Made by a program: the position numbers and the translations under genes. Positions 20,115 through 28,923 of a stretch of DNA of 64,000 nucleotides are shown in pieces. Position 1 is the stretch's first letter. Every line of letters starts with the position of its first letter. Source of the DNA: an uncultured Lachnospiraceae bacterium. Lineage in GTDB: Bacteria; Bacillota; Clostridia; Lachnospirales; Lachnospiraceae. Below the pieces are notes generated by a model, which saw only the letters and a program-made list of their open reading frames with translations, did no database searches and had not been told where the DNA came from. The stretch is taken from positions 1 to 64,000 of the forward strand of contig CANQRU010000005.1 in assembly GCA_947626395.1 (NCBI GenBank). Reading direction: 5' to 3'.

Positions 20115-20615
20115 ATGTATCAGGTTGGCGAGAAAATCATTTACGGCACCACGGGCGTGTGCGAGATCAAGGCGATCGGTCCGCTGGATATGGAAGCGGC
20201 CCGGAAAGGGGTCGACTATTATACTCTGGTTCCGGTGTATCAAGACGGGATCATCTTTGCGCCTGTCGACACGACGGTTCCGATCCGTCCGGTTCTGACA
20301 AAGCAGCAGGCTCTTTCCCTGATCCGGAAGATCCCGGTGATCGAGGAAAATGTCTTCGAGGACAACAATCCGCGCCTGCTCAGCGAACACTATCAGGTTT
20401 ACCTGAAGAGCGGCGACTGCACGGATCTGCTCCGGCTGATCCGCGCCATATACGCCAAGGGGCGCAGGGCGGCGCAGCGCGGAAAGCACCTCGGGCAGGT
20501 GGACCGAAACAGCATGGAGCGCGCGGAGAAGCTGCTTCACAGCGAACTGGCCTGCGCGCTCGGGATCCGGCCGGACGAGGTCAGCGGGTTTATCGCGAGG
20601 ACGCTGGAAGGATGA
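20115..20615 (+). CDS. CarD/CdnL-family RNA polymerase-binding regulator
   Basis: 166 residues. The N-terminal Tudor-like RNA polymerase interaction domain starts MYQVGEKIIYGTTGVCEIKAIG (about 1-65, with YYTLVPVYQDG), followed by a helical C-terminal domain (about 75-166) that in CarD/CdnL touches promoter DNA. Such proteins stabilise open complexes at many promoters. AGGAGG at 20101-20106 fixes the ATG. Monocistronic between its own promoter and terminator. Confidence 0.85.
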   Translation: MYQVGEKIIYGTTGVCEIKAIGPLDMEAARKGVDYYTLVPVYQDGIIFAPVDTTVPIRPVLTKQQALSLIRKIPVIEENVFEDNNPRLLSEHYQVYLKSGDCTDLLRLIRAIYAKGRRAAQRGKHLGQVDRNSMERAEKLLHSELACALGIRPDEVSGFIARTLEG

Positions 20616-20618
20616 AGG

Positions 20619-20642
20619 GGAGAGCTGAGGCTCTCCTTTTTT
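20619..20642 (+). terminator. Terminator after the CarD-like gene
   Basis: GGAGAGC-TGAG-GCTCTCC perfect stem followed by six T. Confidence 0.93.
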
Positions 20643-20688
20643 CATACGAACAGGGCATCAGCAGCTTAAAAAAATTTGAAAAAAGTAC

Positions 20689-20743
20689 TTGACATTCGCT
20701 GAAAGTTAGCGTATGATAACGCTGAAAATGATAATCAATTTCA
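20689..20743 (+). promoter_or_regulatory. feo promoter with Fur box
   Basis: Consensus TTGACA (20689-20694), 17-bp spacer, TATGAT (20712-20717), then the near-palindrome GAAAATGATAATCAATTTC (20724-20742), agreeing with the 19-bp Fur consensus at most positions. Bound Fur would cover the transcript start, so ferrous uptake should be derepressed under iron limitation. Confidence 0.9.
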
Positions 20744-20764
20744 AATAAGAAAGGAAATGAGATT

Positions 20765-20980
20765 ATGCCGTTAGCGATGGTCATGGCAGGTGAGACAAGG
20801 ACGATCTGCGAATTCAAGGGGAATGAAGAGATGAAAAGGCATCTGCAGGATCTCGGCTTTACCAAAGGCGAAAAGGTGCGCGTCATGGGTGAGAATCCCA
20901 GCGGGCTGATCCTGATGGTGAAGGGCGTGAAGCTGGCGCTGAACCGCGGGCTTGCCAACCGGATTATGGTGGAAGACTGA
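20765..20980 (+). CDS. feoA: FeoA-like ferrous iron transport protein (first copy)
   Basis: 71 residues, SH3-like fold. Contains CEFKGNEEMKRHLQDLGFTKGEKVRVM and ends with the conserved NRGLANRIMV segment. Cytoplasmic helper of FeoB. First gene after the Fur-regulated promoter; AAGGAAATG spacing supports the start. Paralogous to the next gene but divergent. Confidence 0.88.
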   Translation: MPLAMVMAGETRTICEFKGNEEMKRHLQDLGFTKGEKVRVMGENPSGLILMVKGVKLALNRGLANRIMVED

Positions 20981-21050
20981 CGGGAGAATGGCGGCAGGGG
21001 GCCGCAAAGTATGAGAGCGGACAGATTATCATCGGAAGGAGAATAAGCAT

Positions 21051-21272
21051 ATGACACTCAGGGAACTGAAGCCCGGACAGCAGGGCAGAGTGACTTCGGT
21101 CGGCACCTCCGGCAGTATGAAGCGCCGGATCATGGACATGGGAGTGACGCCCGGCGTTGAGATCAAGGTGATCAAGGTGGCGCCTTTAGGCGACCCGATC
21201 GAGGTGAATGTGAGAGGATATGAGCTGAGCCTGCGGAAGGACGAAGCGGCGCAGATCGTAGTGGAAGCGTAG
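21051..21272 (+). CDS. feoA: FeoA-like ferrous iron transport protein (second copy)
   Basis: 73 residues. TLRELKPGQQGRVTSVGTSGSMKRRIMDMGVTPG is a classical FeoA N terminus; ends GYELSLRKDEAAQIVVEA. AAGGAG lies ten bases upstream. Two feoA copies before feoB are common in Clostridia. The 297 bp to feoB hold twin palindromes listed separately. Confidence 0.92.
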   Translation: MTLRELKPGQQGRVTSVGTSGSMKRRIMDMGVTPGVEIKVIKVAPLGDPIEVNVRGYELSLRKDEAAQIVVEA

Positions 21273-21324
21273 CCGGTTTTATGCGGATGCAGCTGGTCTA
21301 TGGGGCGGAAAACCTGCCCATTTT

Positions 21325-21442
21325 TTAAGAATGATGGTTAGCAATTCCTAACCCAAGCCCTTGATCCGGCACCGGACATACGATGGATTTCGGTCGGCAG
21401 TGTCCGGTTATTTAAGAATCGGTGGTTAGCGAAATCTAACCG
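21325..21442. promoter_or_regulatory. Two copies of a GGTTAG-N6-CTAACC palindrome between feoA and feoB
   Basis: Copies at 21336-21353 and 21424-21441, 88 bp apart, each preceded by TTTAAGAAT. The half-site GGTTAG/CTAACC resembles half-sites of DtxR/IdeR-type metalloregulators, though the 6-bp separation differs from the usual operator. They could instead form small RNA hairpins. Role inferred only from position. Confidence 0.5.
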
Positions 21443-21568
21443 CAAAGCAGGGATTCCCAGGTGAAAGCAGGGATTCCCGGCCGAGCGACACCGGGCCGGC
21501 CTCATTCCGGCCGCGTTCCGGTCATCAGCGTCTTGGACATCAGAACAGAAAAAGAGGAGAGAAAAGTC

Positions 21569-23617
21569 ATGAGCATCACCATTGCCCTCGCGGGCAACCC
21601 AAACTGTGGCAAGACCACATTATTCAATGAGATCACAGGCGCCAGACAGCACGTCGGCAACTGGCCCGGCGTCACCGTCGAGAAGAAGGACGGCGTCTAT
21701 CGGAAGGATAAAAACGTAACGATCCTGGATCTTCCGGGCACCTATTCCCTGTCGCCGTACTCCGCGGAGGAGATCATCGCCAGGGACTGCATCGTGAAGG
21801 AGCGTCCCGACGCGGTCATCAATATCGTGGATGGTACCAGCATCGAGCGCAACCTATATCTGACATTACAGGTTATAGAGACAAGGATACCGACCGTCGT
21901 CGCCATGAACATGATGGACGAGGTAGAGAGCCGCGGAGATAAGATCGACTGCGCGAAGCTTTCGAAATTCCTTGGCGTGCCGGTGGTTCCCATCGTGGCG
22001 AGAAGCGGCAGGGGGCTGGATGAGCTGATGAAGGCGGCCATCGCCGTGGCGAACGGAAAGCAGAAGCCGAATCAGCTCCCTGTGTTCGACCGGGGACTGA
22101 CCGACGCGATCCACGCGGTGGCGGACGTGCTGGGAGATGCCGGAGATGACGAGAACCAGTGGAAAGCCATCAAGCTGGTTGAAAACGACGAGATCATCGC
22201 CGCCACGGTTCCGGCCGCGAAGAAATCCGCGGTGGACGCGCTGGTGCAGGCGGCCAATAAAGACGCCGGCGGCGACGCCGAAGCGAAGATCGCCGACTGC
22301 CGCTACCAGTACATATCAAAGCTGGTGAAAGAGTGTGTGAAGAAGAGCGTGAAAGGCAGCCAGGAGACCAAGTCTGACAAGCTGGATAAGATCCTGACCA
22401 ACCGGATCCTGGCGCTGCCGATTTTCGCGGCGATCATGTACATCTTGTTTGCCTGCACATTTAGTGAAAACTTCCTGTTCATTCCGGGACTTCCCAGCCC
22501 TGGCCAATGGCTGGCGGGCGTTGTGGAAACGGTCTGGGGGATCCTGCAGGACGCCGTGGTCGGTCTGGTGGAAGGCATCGGCGCTTCCGACTGGGCCGTG
22601 GGCCTGGTCAGCAGCTGCCTGGACGGTATCGGCGCCGTGGCCGGCTTCCTGCCGTTAGTGCTTGTACTGTTCCTGCTGATGTCCTTCCTGGAAGACAGCG
22701 GCTATATGGCCCGCGTCGCCTTCGTCATGGACCGGATCTTCCGGCATTTCGGATTAAGCGGCCGCTCCTTCATCCCGATGCTGATGGGCTTCGGCTGCTC
22801 GGTTCCCGCGCTGATGGCGTCCAGAACGCTGGAAAGCGATAAGGACCGCAAGATCACGATGATGATCACGCCGTTCATGTCCTGCGGCGCCAAGCTGCCG
22901 ATCTATATGATGTTCGCGACCACGCTGTTCGTGGACAGCAATAAGACGCTGGTGGTATTTTCCATCTACATGCTGGGCATCGTCGTCGCCATCATCGGAG
23001 CGCTTCTGTTAAATAAATTCGCCTTCAAAGCGGAGACGTCCAACTTCATCATGGAGCTGCCCCAGTACCGGATCCCGACTCTCAGAAGCGTACTGATCCA
23101 CGCCTGGGAGAAGGTGAAGGGCTTCGCGGTCAAGGCCGGCACCGTGATCTTCGCGTCCACCGTGCTGATCTGGTTCCTGTCAAGCTTTAACCTGAGCGGC
23201 ATGTGCGATATGGAGGAGAGCTTCCTGGCTTCCTTCGGCAACGCGATCAAATGGATCTTCGCGCCGCTTGGCTGGGCCGACTGGAGAGCCAGCGTGGGCG
23301 TCGTCACCGGCTGGATCGCCAAGGAAAATATCGTCGCCACCTTCGGACAGCTGTTCGGCGGCGTCAGCGACGAGGTCGTGGAGGCCGTTATGGCCGGCGA
23401 GGAAGCCCTTCCCGCGATCGGCGAAGTATTTACCAAGGTGAGCGCCTACTCCTACATGGCCTTCAACCTGCTTTGCATGCCGTGCTTCGCGGCGGTCGGA
23501 GCGATCCGGCGCGAGATGGGTTCCTGGAAATGGACCCTGCGGGCGGTCGCGTTCCAGATGTGCACCGCGTATGTGGTGGCGCTTCTGATCAATCTGATCG
23601 GGAACCTTCTGTTCTGA
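21569..23617 (+). CDS. feoB: Ferrous iron transporter FeoB
   Basis: 682 residues. N-terminal G domain: G1 GNPNCGKTT near 10, TVEKKDG switch, G3 DLPGTYSLSP, G4 NMMDE. The membrane part starts near residue 270 with two Gate motifs (SFLEDSGYMARVAFVMDRIF and MGFGCSVPALMASRTLES...SCGAKLPIY), holding the conserved Cys residues. It imports Fe2+ across the cytoplasmic membrane. Start chosen at ATG 21569 after AGAGGAGAG; the in-frame stretch upstream lacks family similarity. Part of the Fur-controlled feo operon, closed by a terminator at 23663. Confidence 0.95.
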   Translation: MSITIALAGNPNCGKTTLFNEITGARQHVGNWPGVTVEKKDGVYRKDKNVTILDLPGTYSLSPYSAEEIIARDCIVKERPDAVINIVDGTSIERNLYLTLQVIETRIPTVVAMNMMDEVESRGDKIDCAKLSKFLGVPVVPIVARSGRGLDELMKAAIAVANGKQKPNQLPVFDRGLTDAIHAVADVLGDAGDDENQWKAIKLVENDEIIAATVPAAKKSAVDALVQAANKDAGGDAEAKIADCRYQYISKLVKECVKKSVKGSQETKSDKLDKILTNRILALPIFAAIMYILFACTFSENFLFIPGLPSPGQWLAGVVETVWGILQDAVVGLVEGIGASDWAVGLVSSCLDGIGAVAGFLPLVLVLFLLMSFLEDSGYMARVAFVMDRIFRHFGLSGRSFIPMLMGFGCSVPALMASRTLESDKDRKITMMITPFMSCGAKLPIYMMFATTLFVDSNKTLVVFSIYMLGIVVAIIGALLLNKFAFKAETSNFIMELPQYRIPTLRSVLIHAWEKVKGFAVKAGTVIFASTVLIWFLSSFNLSGMCDMEESFLASFGNAIKWIFAPLGWADWRASVGVVTGWIAKENIVATFGQLFGGVSDEVVEAVMAGEEALPAIGEVFTKVSAYSYMAFNLLCMPCFAAVGAIRREMGSWKWTLRAVAFQMCTAYVVALLINLIGNLLF

Positions 23618-23662
23618 CATTTTCTCAACCTTGCCATAGTGAATACCTTACATGTGCCGGAG

Positions 23663-23698
23663 ACCGGCGGGCGGTGAAGAACCGTTCCGCCGGTCTTT
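23663..23698 (+). terminator. Terminator after feoB
   Basis: ACCGGCGG pairs with CCGCCGGT around an inner GCGGTGAAGAACCGT stem-loop, followed by CTTT. A nearly identical hairpin recurs at 34083-34120 after the GH3 gene. Confidence 0.8.
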
Positions 23699-23798
23699 GG
23701 CGTGTTTCCATCCGGAGCCGGAGCAGGCGCCGGCGGACCGATATTCAGAACAAAATGGTCATGATTGATAAAAAATGGCAGTCTTTTCGCGCGAATAT

Positions 23799-23861
23799 GA
23801 ACATTTTGACGCTCACAGAACATTTTGTCAGTTGAAAATGCAAATCGTCGGATTATATACT
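23799..23861 (+). promoter_or_regulatory. Promoter of the phosphodiesterase-like gene with upstream direct repeats
   Basis: TTGAAA (23832-23837), 18-bp spacer, TATACT (23856-23861). Immediately upstream are direct repeats GAACATTTTGAC (23799-23810) and GAACATTTTGTC (23818-23829), 19-bp period, ending 2 bp before the -35: an arrangement expected for an activator. The linked AraC-type regulator is a candidate. About 100 nt of leader follows. Confidence 0.65.
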
Positions 23862-23964
23862 GAATTTATCGCGATGGAACACAGATATATCTGATTGCAT
23901 TGAAACAGATCGGCTGTATCAGGCCGGTTTTGTGGCTGTAATGGCAGAAAGGAGGAGTGAATGG

Positions 23965-25020
23965 ATGGTGAAGGCGGGACTGGTCAGAGGATTGTACGCA
24001 GTATTGGCGTTCCCGCTGGTCTTTAGCCTTTGGGGCTGCAGGAAAAGCGGCGTAACGGAGACGGCCGGACAGTCTGTGGAGGAAGAGACTCAGGAGAAAA
24101 CGGAGTCTCGGGAAGAATCTCTGCCGGAAGAACCGGCAGAAACCACCGCCGGGTTTAAGACCTGGGAGACGTCTGCGGCCGAACCGCAGCCGCCGGTTAC
24201 GGAGGAGAGCGGCGCGGAGGCTTCGGATATGCCGAAGCAGGTACCTGAAACGCTGAGCGAGGGAGCGGATCTCCGGGTGATTTCATTTAATATTCTGGTG
24301 GAAGGTTCCGGTGTCTCTCTGGACGGACGGGCTGAAGGGGCTATAGAGACGATTCTTAAGTACCGCCCGGACGTGATCGGCCTGCAGGAAGTGGACAAGG
24401 GATGGTATGACCGTCTGCAGCCAGGCATCGGGGATACATATGAGTTTCTTTATACGGACAATACCCAGGGCGGGATCAACCGCACCACCGTGGCTTACAA
24501 CACGGAGACCGTAACGCCGGTCGATGACGGCGTGGTCATCTATTCTCAGGGAGCCAGTCCCAATGACCGGGTTATGACCTGGGGCGTCTTTGAGACGGTT
24601 GCGGACCAGCGGCGGTTCGCGGTGATCAATACCCATTGGGACACCAACCGTCTGGCCGATAACCGCTTCGTTCAGACGGAGGAGATGGGAGCAAAGGTGC
24701 TGGAGATCCGGGAGAAGTATCAGTGTCCTGTCATATGCACCGGCGATTTCAACACCAACCGCATATCGGGAGAATTTAAGAAATTTCTTGAACTTTCCCA
24801 AACGGCGGACGCCCAGGCAAATGTGGAGGAGCAGATCAACGGCGAGTACCGCTCGCAGCATACGCTGTGGGAGATGCCGGACCGGGGCAAAACTTCCATC
24901 GATCATATCACCTATACGGAAGACATAAAACCAATGGTTTTTGCGGTGCTTGCAGAGAAGGAGATCCTGGGGGTGTCCGACCATTGTCCTCTGCTGATCG
25001 ATCTTGCCTGGAAAGAGTAA
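23965..25020 (+). CDS. Secreted endonuclease/exonuclease/phosphatase-fold lipoprotein
   Basis: 351 residues. Lipoprotein signal with Cys25 (SLWGC), a Glu/Thr-rich linker of about 75 residues, then a DNase I/sphingomyelinase-fold domain. Catalytic motifs are complete: ISFNILVEG, VIGLQEVD, NTHWDTN, CTGDFNTN and the terminal SDHCPLL. This fold cleaves phosphodiesters in nucleic acids, sphingomyelin or inositol phosphates. Being outside the cell and in a cluster with a glycerophosphodiester phosphodiesterase-like gene, a glycosidase and a sugar-type ABC importer, a lipid- or glycan-phosphodiester substrate is more likely than DNA (inference). ATG 23965 follows AAAGGAGG by nine bases. Confidence 0.85.
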   Translation: MVKAGLVRGLYAVLAFPLVFSLWGCRKSGVTETAGQSVEEETQEKTESREESLPEEPAETTAGFKTWETSAAEPQPPVTEESGAEASDMPKQVPETLSEGADLRVISFNILVEGSGVSLDGRAEGAIETILKYRPDVIGLQEVDKGWYDRLQPGIGDTYEFLYTDNTQGGINRTTVAYNTETVTPVDDGVVIYSQGASPNDRVMTWGVFETVADQRRFAVINTHWDTNRLADNRFVQTEEMGAKVLEIREKYQCPVICTGDFNTNRISGEFKKFLELSQTADAQANVEEQINGEYRSQHTLWEMPDRGKTSIDHITYTEDIKPMVFAVLAEKEILGVSDHCPLLIDLAWKE

Positions 25021-25107
25021 GAGGATTTCGCCGGACGAAAAGGCCGCCGCCGCGGCCGCCGGATCCCGGCGTAAATCGGGGAAAATCGGGGAAAGGAGGT
25101 ATTTTTA

Positions 25108-26067
25108 ATGCTTCACAGGAAAAAAACTGGGAACGGAGAAACGGAGGTGATGAAGAAGAAAAAATACGGCAGAGGGATCGTAAAGGAAAATCTGCAGGTG
25201 TACGCGCTGATGCTGCCGACGCTCTTGCTGATCTTTACGTTTTGCTATCTGCCGATGTACGGAGTGATCATCGCCTTCCAGGATTATGTGCCGGGAGCGG
25301 CATTTTTGGGAAGCGATGTGAAATGGGTGGGACTTAAGTGGTTTAAGCAGTTTATCGGAGGACATTATTTCCAGAGACTGCTGAAAAATACGGTGACGCT
25401 GAGTATTCTGGAGCTGATCTTCGGATTTACCGCTCCGATCCTGTTTGCGCTTTTGCTGGATCAGATCCGGCATCTCCGCTTCAAGAAGTTCGTACAGACG
25501 GCCAGCTATATGCCCTATTTTATCTCCACGGTCGTCGTAGCGGGCATGGTGATCTCCTTTACAGATGTCAACGGCCTGATCACGAATATGCTGACGGCGC
25601 TGGGATTTCCGAGACAGAACTGGCGTGTCAATTCGGCGGCGTTTCCCTGGATCTATACATTTACCAATGTATGGAAAAGCTTTGGTTTCGGGAGCATATT
25701 GTACTGTTCCGTCATATCGTCCATCGATCCGGGACTCTACGAGGCCGCCAAGCTGGACGGGGCCAACCGCTGGCAGCAGGCGTGGCACATTACGCTGCCC
25801 GGGATCAAGGCGGTGATCGCGATCAAGCTGATCACGACGGTAGGTTCCATCCTGTCGGTGAACTCGAATTTCATCCTTCTTTATTACCTGCCGGCGACCT
25901 ATGATGTGGCCGACGTTATCGGGACATATACATACCGGCTGGGGATTCTGGAGGGACAGTACAGTTATACGACGGCTGCGGGAGTGTTCACTTCGGTCAT
26001 CGCGTTCGCGCTTACATATCTGGCGAATAAAGTCAGCAACAAGCTGGCGGACGTAGGATTATGGTAG
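25108..26067 (+). CDS. ABC importer permease, LplB family
   Basis: 319 residues, six membrane helices. The EAA loop reads EAAKLDGANRWQQAWHITLPGI near residue 212, with IDPGLY just before it, characteristic of LplB/CUT1-type oligosaccharide permeases. Two starts are possible: ATG 25108 (AAAGGAGG, preferred) or ATG 25150 (ACGGAGGTG), which would trim 14 residues. Followed after 16 bp by its partner permease. No ATPase gene is present, as usual for this group, which commonly shares a genome-wide MsmK-like ATPase. Confidence 0.92.
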   Translation: MLHRKKTGNGETEVMKKKKYGRGIVKENLQVYALMLPTLLLIFTFCYLPMYGVIIAFQDYVPGAAFLGSDVKWVGLKWFKQFIGGHYFQRLLKNTVTLSILELIFGFTAPILFALLLDQIRHLRFKKFVQTASYMPYFISTVVVAGMVISFTDVNGLITNMLTALGFPRQNWRVNSAAFPWIYTFTNVWKSFGFGSILYCSVISSIDPGLYEAAKLDGANRWQQAWHITLPGIKAVIAIKLITTVGSILSVNSNFILLYYLPATYDVADVIGTYTYRLGILEGQYSYTTAAGVFTSVIAFALTYLANKVSNKLADVGLW

Positions 26068-26083
26068 GTACAGGGGGTTGGAG

Positions 26084-26983
26084 ATGAAAAAGAAAAATAA
26101 AGTCCGTGAGGGAAATCCTGCGATCACTGTACTTTTATACATAGCGGCAGGAGCGATGGCGTTTATTACGCTTTATCCGATGTATTATGTGCTGATTTTG
26201 TCGTTGAGCGAACCGCAGTTCGCGGCTACCATGAAGGTATATACCTGGCCGAAGGGTTTTAACCTGGGGGCGTATGAGATTCTGGTAAAAGACGCGAAGA
26301 TGTGGAGGGCCTACGCCAACACATTTCTGTATGTGGTGTGCAACACGGTCCTGGTGGTGACGACCTGTACGCTGGTGGCTTACGGGCTGAGTTATAAGAA
26401 CCTGATCGGCAGGAAGTTTCTTACAATGTTTTTGCTGGTCCCGATGTATTTTTCGGGAGGAATGATCCCGCATTTTTTGCTGATCATGAAGCTGGGCCTT
26501 TATGACAGCCCGCTGTCCCAGATCATACCGGCGGCGTTTTCCATATGGGATATCATCCTGATCCGGTCGTTTTTCCGGACAATCCCGGATTCGCTGGTGG
26601 ACGCGGCCAAAATCGACGGCGCGGGCGTTCTGCAGGTGCTGACCAACGTATTTTTACCTCTGGGCAAGCCGATCTTCGCGGTGATCGCGGTGTATACCAT
26701 CGTCAGTACCTGGAACAGCTGGTTCAACGCGATGATCTATCTGCCGCATACCACCTGGCAGCCTCTGCAGCTTCATCTGAGGCGTGTGCTGGTGTCGTCG
26801 TCCCAGACGCTTTCGCAGGTCATGGATCAGGCGGCGGCCCGGGAAGCGGCGGCAAAAGAGCTTTCCAACGCACAGCTTCAGTATGCGATGATCATATTTA
26901 CATCGCTTCCGGTTCTGGCGGCATATCCGTTCTTTCAGAGGTATTTTGTAAAGGGAATGGTTTTGGGATCCCTGAAAGAATAA
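26084..26983 (+). CDS. ABC importer permease, YtcP/CUT1 family
   Basis: 299 residues, six membrane helices. EAA-type loop near residue 185 (DSLVDAAKIDGAGVLQVLTNVFLPLGKPI) interacts with the ATPase. C terminus QRYFVKGMVLGSLKE is the CUT1 signature. ATG 26084 has AGGGGG eight bases upstream. Forms the translocation channel with the LplB-like protein. Confidence 0.92.
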   Translation: MKKKNKVREGNPAITVLLYIAAGAMAFITLYPMYYVLILSLSEPQFAATMKVYTWPKGFNLGAYEILVKDAKMWRAYANTFLYVVCNTVLVVTTCTLVAYGLSYKNLIGRKFLTMFLLVPMYFSGGMIPHFLLIMKLGLYDSPLSQIIPAAFSIWDIILIRSFFRTIPDSLVDAAKIDGAGVLQVLTNVFLPLGKPIFAVIAVYTIVSTWNSWFNAMIYLPHTTWQPLQLHLRRVLVSSSQTLSQVMDQAAAREAAAKELSNAQLQYAMIIFTSLPVLAAYPFFQRYFVKGMVLGSLKE

Positions 26984-27061
26984 AATTGGTGATTTATGAA
27001 AGATTATGTCTGGTCATTTATGGAAAAACAATATATGATTAAAATTACAGGAGGGGACATG

Positions 27062-28804
27062 ATGAAAAAAGAAAAAGTTTTGGCTGTTATACTGGCGGCG
27101 GCAATGACAATGGGGCTTGCGGCCTGCGGTTCCGGGGAGAGCGCGAAGACTACGACGGCCCAGACTACTGCGGCCCAGACTACTGCGGCTCAGACCACGG
27201 CGGCTTCCACGACCACGACCGCGGCGGCGAAGGAAGAGGCGGCCGCGGAGACGACCACGCAGGCAGAGCCGAAAGAGCCGGATGTCATTCGGATTTTAGG
27301 CGTGGACCGTTCGGGTACGGATACGGACGGCAGGGTCGTCTATCTGTCGGACTGGGTGAACGGCGACAGCAAGATGTGGCAGCGTCTGGCTTCGGATCTT
27401 CTGGAAAAAGGAATCGTGCTGGAACTGGATCTGATCGCCGAGGATCAGTATAACACAGTGGTGCAGACACAGATCGCAGCAGGCCTTGACTGCGATATGC
27501 TCAATCTTCAGGGAGTGGACTCCAAGACAAGACTGAATCTGGTCAAACAGGGCATCCTGGCCCCGGTCAATCAGATCTGGGAAAATTATTCCCAGGAATC
27601 GACGAAGGAATTCTATACCACAGGCAACGGTTCGGTAATGCTCCGCGACAAGATGGAAGACGGCAACGTGTACTGGCTGTCTCCCCTGACGGTCGGCGAT
27701 TACGAAGGCCGGGTAACGGGAAGCGTCAAGGGCGCGATGATCCGCAAGGACTGGCTGGATAAGCTGAACCTGCCGATACCGCAGACGACGGATGAGCTGT
27801 ATGACGCCCTGCTGGCTTTCCAGACCCAGGACGTGAACGGAAACGGCGTAGCTGACGAGGTCGCCAGAGCCGGTCTGGGCAGCTTTAATAACGGCGTCGC
27901 GCAGTTCTTCGGTCTGGGAACCGATCTGGTGTGCTTTACGGATTATGACTCCGACGTACTGACTTCTCCGTGGTACATGGATGGCGTCAAGGATTACATC
28001 CTGTTTATGAAACGTCTGTATGATGCCGGCCTTTTGGATCTGGCGGAGTCCGGCAACACGGCGAAGGTCGAGAACCGTCTGTCCCTGTTTACTTCCTGGT
28101 GGACAGAGACCTGGGAGGAGCCGACCGTGCTGACGCCCGAGGGAGCGGCGCCGGTCAACTATGTAGGCATCTCCTGCGATCCGGGAAATGGCATCGAGCC
28201 GGTCATCCCAATCCAGGACGGTATCCAGAAAAACGCGAATTACCAGGTGGGGTTTACGACGCAGGCGAACCAGGAAGCGGTCGGAAGACTTCTGGATTAT
28301 CTCACCAGCGACGAGTATGGCCTGCTGACCGAGTGCGGGATCGAGGGATATACCTATGAGGTGGTAGACGGAGAGATAACGAAGATCCGCGACAGCGATA
28401 TCAGCGAAGTGCAGATCATGTCCGTGCTTCCGGCTCTCTGGACGAATAACGCGATCCTGCCGAGACTGGAGATAGCGGACCGGAAAGCCGGTCTGGACAG
28501 TCTCCTGGAGCAGGGCTGGACAGACAAGGAAGCCCCGAACCGCGACCTGTTTGAGAATTACGATTCTTATGCGCTGACCAGGCTTTCCGTATCGGAGGAG
28601 CTGGCGGTGGCCACCGAGGAAGAGACCCAGAGAAGCAGCGATATCAAAGCGGATCTGGATACGTATTATTCGGAGCTTCTGACGAAGCTGATCATGGGTC
28701 AGCAGTCCATGGACGACTGGGACAGTTACATTGCGGATATGAAGGATCTGGGCCTGGATGAACTGATCGAAATCTATCAGGCCCGCTATGACCGCACGAA
28801 ATAA
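27062..28804 (+). CDS. ABC importer solute-binding lipoprotein (family 1, LplA-like)
   Basis: About 580 residues. Lipobox LAAC with Cys22, then a Thr/Ala/Gln repeat linker (TTAAQ units) to about residue 65, and a two-lobed binding domain. The DVNGNGVADE segment near residue 258 looks like a calcium-binding loop as found in many large oligosaccharide-binding proteins. GGAGGGG precedes the tandem ATG codons at 27059 and 27062. Delivers an extracellular oligosaccharide to the two permeases; the ligand is not evident from sequence. Confidence 0.9.
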   Translation: MKKEKVLAVILAAAMTMGLAACGSGESAKTTTAQTTAAQTTAAQTTAASTTTTAAAKEEAAAETTTQAEPKEPDVIRILGVDRSGTDTDGRVVYLSDWVNGDSKMWQRLASDLLEKGIVLELDLIAEDQYNTVVQTQIAAGLDCDMLNLQGVDSKTRLNLVKQGILAPVNQIWENYSQESTKEFYTTGNGSVMLRDKMEDGNVYWLSPLTVGDYEGRVTGSVKGAMIRKDWLDKLNLPIPQTTDELYDALLAFQTQDVNGNGVADEVARAGLGSFNNGVAQFFGLGTDLVCFTDYDSDVLTSPWYMDGVKDYILFMKRLYDAGLLDLAESGNTAKVENRLSLFTSWWTETWEEPTVLTPEGAAPVNYVGISCDPGNGIEPVIPIQDGIQKNANYQVGFTTQANQEAVGRLLDYLTSDEYGLLTECGIEGYTYEVVDGEITKIRDSDISEVQIMSVLPALWTNNAILPRLEIADRKAGLDSLLEQGWTDKEAPNRDLFENYDSYALTRLSVSEELAVATEEETQRSSDIKADLDTYYSELLTKLIMGQQSMDDWDSYIADMKDLGLDELIEIYQARYDRTK

Positions 28805-28839
28805 AAGGCAGTTTTAAGCCAGGCGGCAGCCGAGAGGAC

Positions 28840-28872
28840 GGCCCGGCCGGCGGAATGCGCGCCGGCCGGGCC
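28840..28872 (+). other. Strong 13-bp hairpin between binding-protein and regulator genes
   Basis: GGCCCGGCCGGCG pairs perfectly with CGCCGGCCGGGCC around a 7-nt loop. There is no T-tract, so it is more likely an mRNA 3'-end stabiliser or partial attenuator that keeps binding-protein mRNA above the regulator mRNA. Confidence 0.65.
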
Positions 28873-28923
28873 TCGCCGTAAAAAGCGATAGAGCAAAAAA
28901 GCAGATGAAAGCGAAGGGTGATC

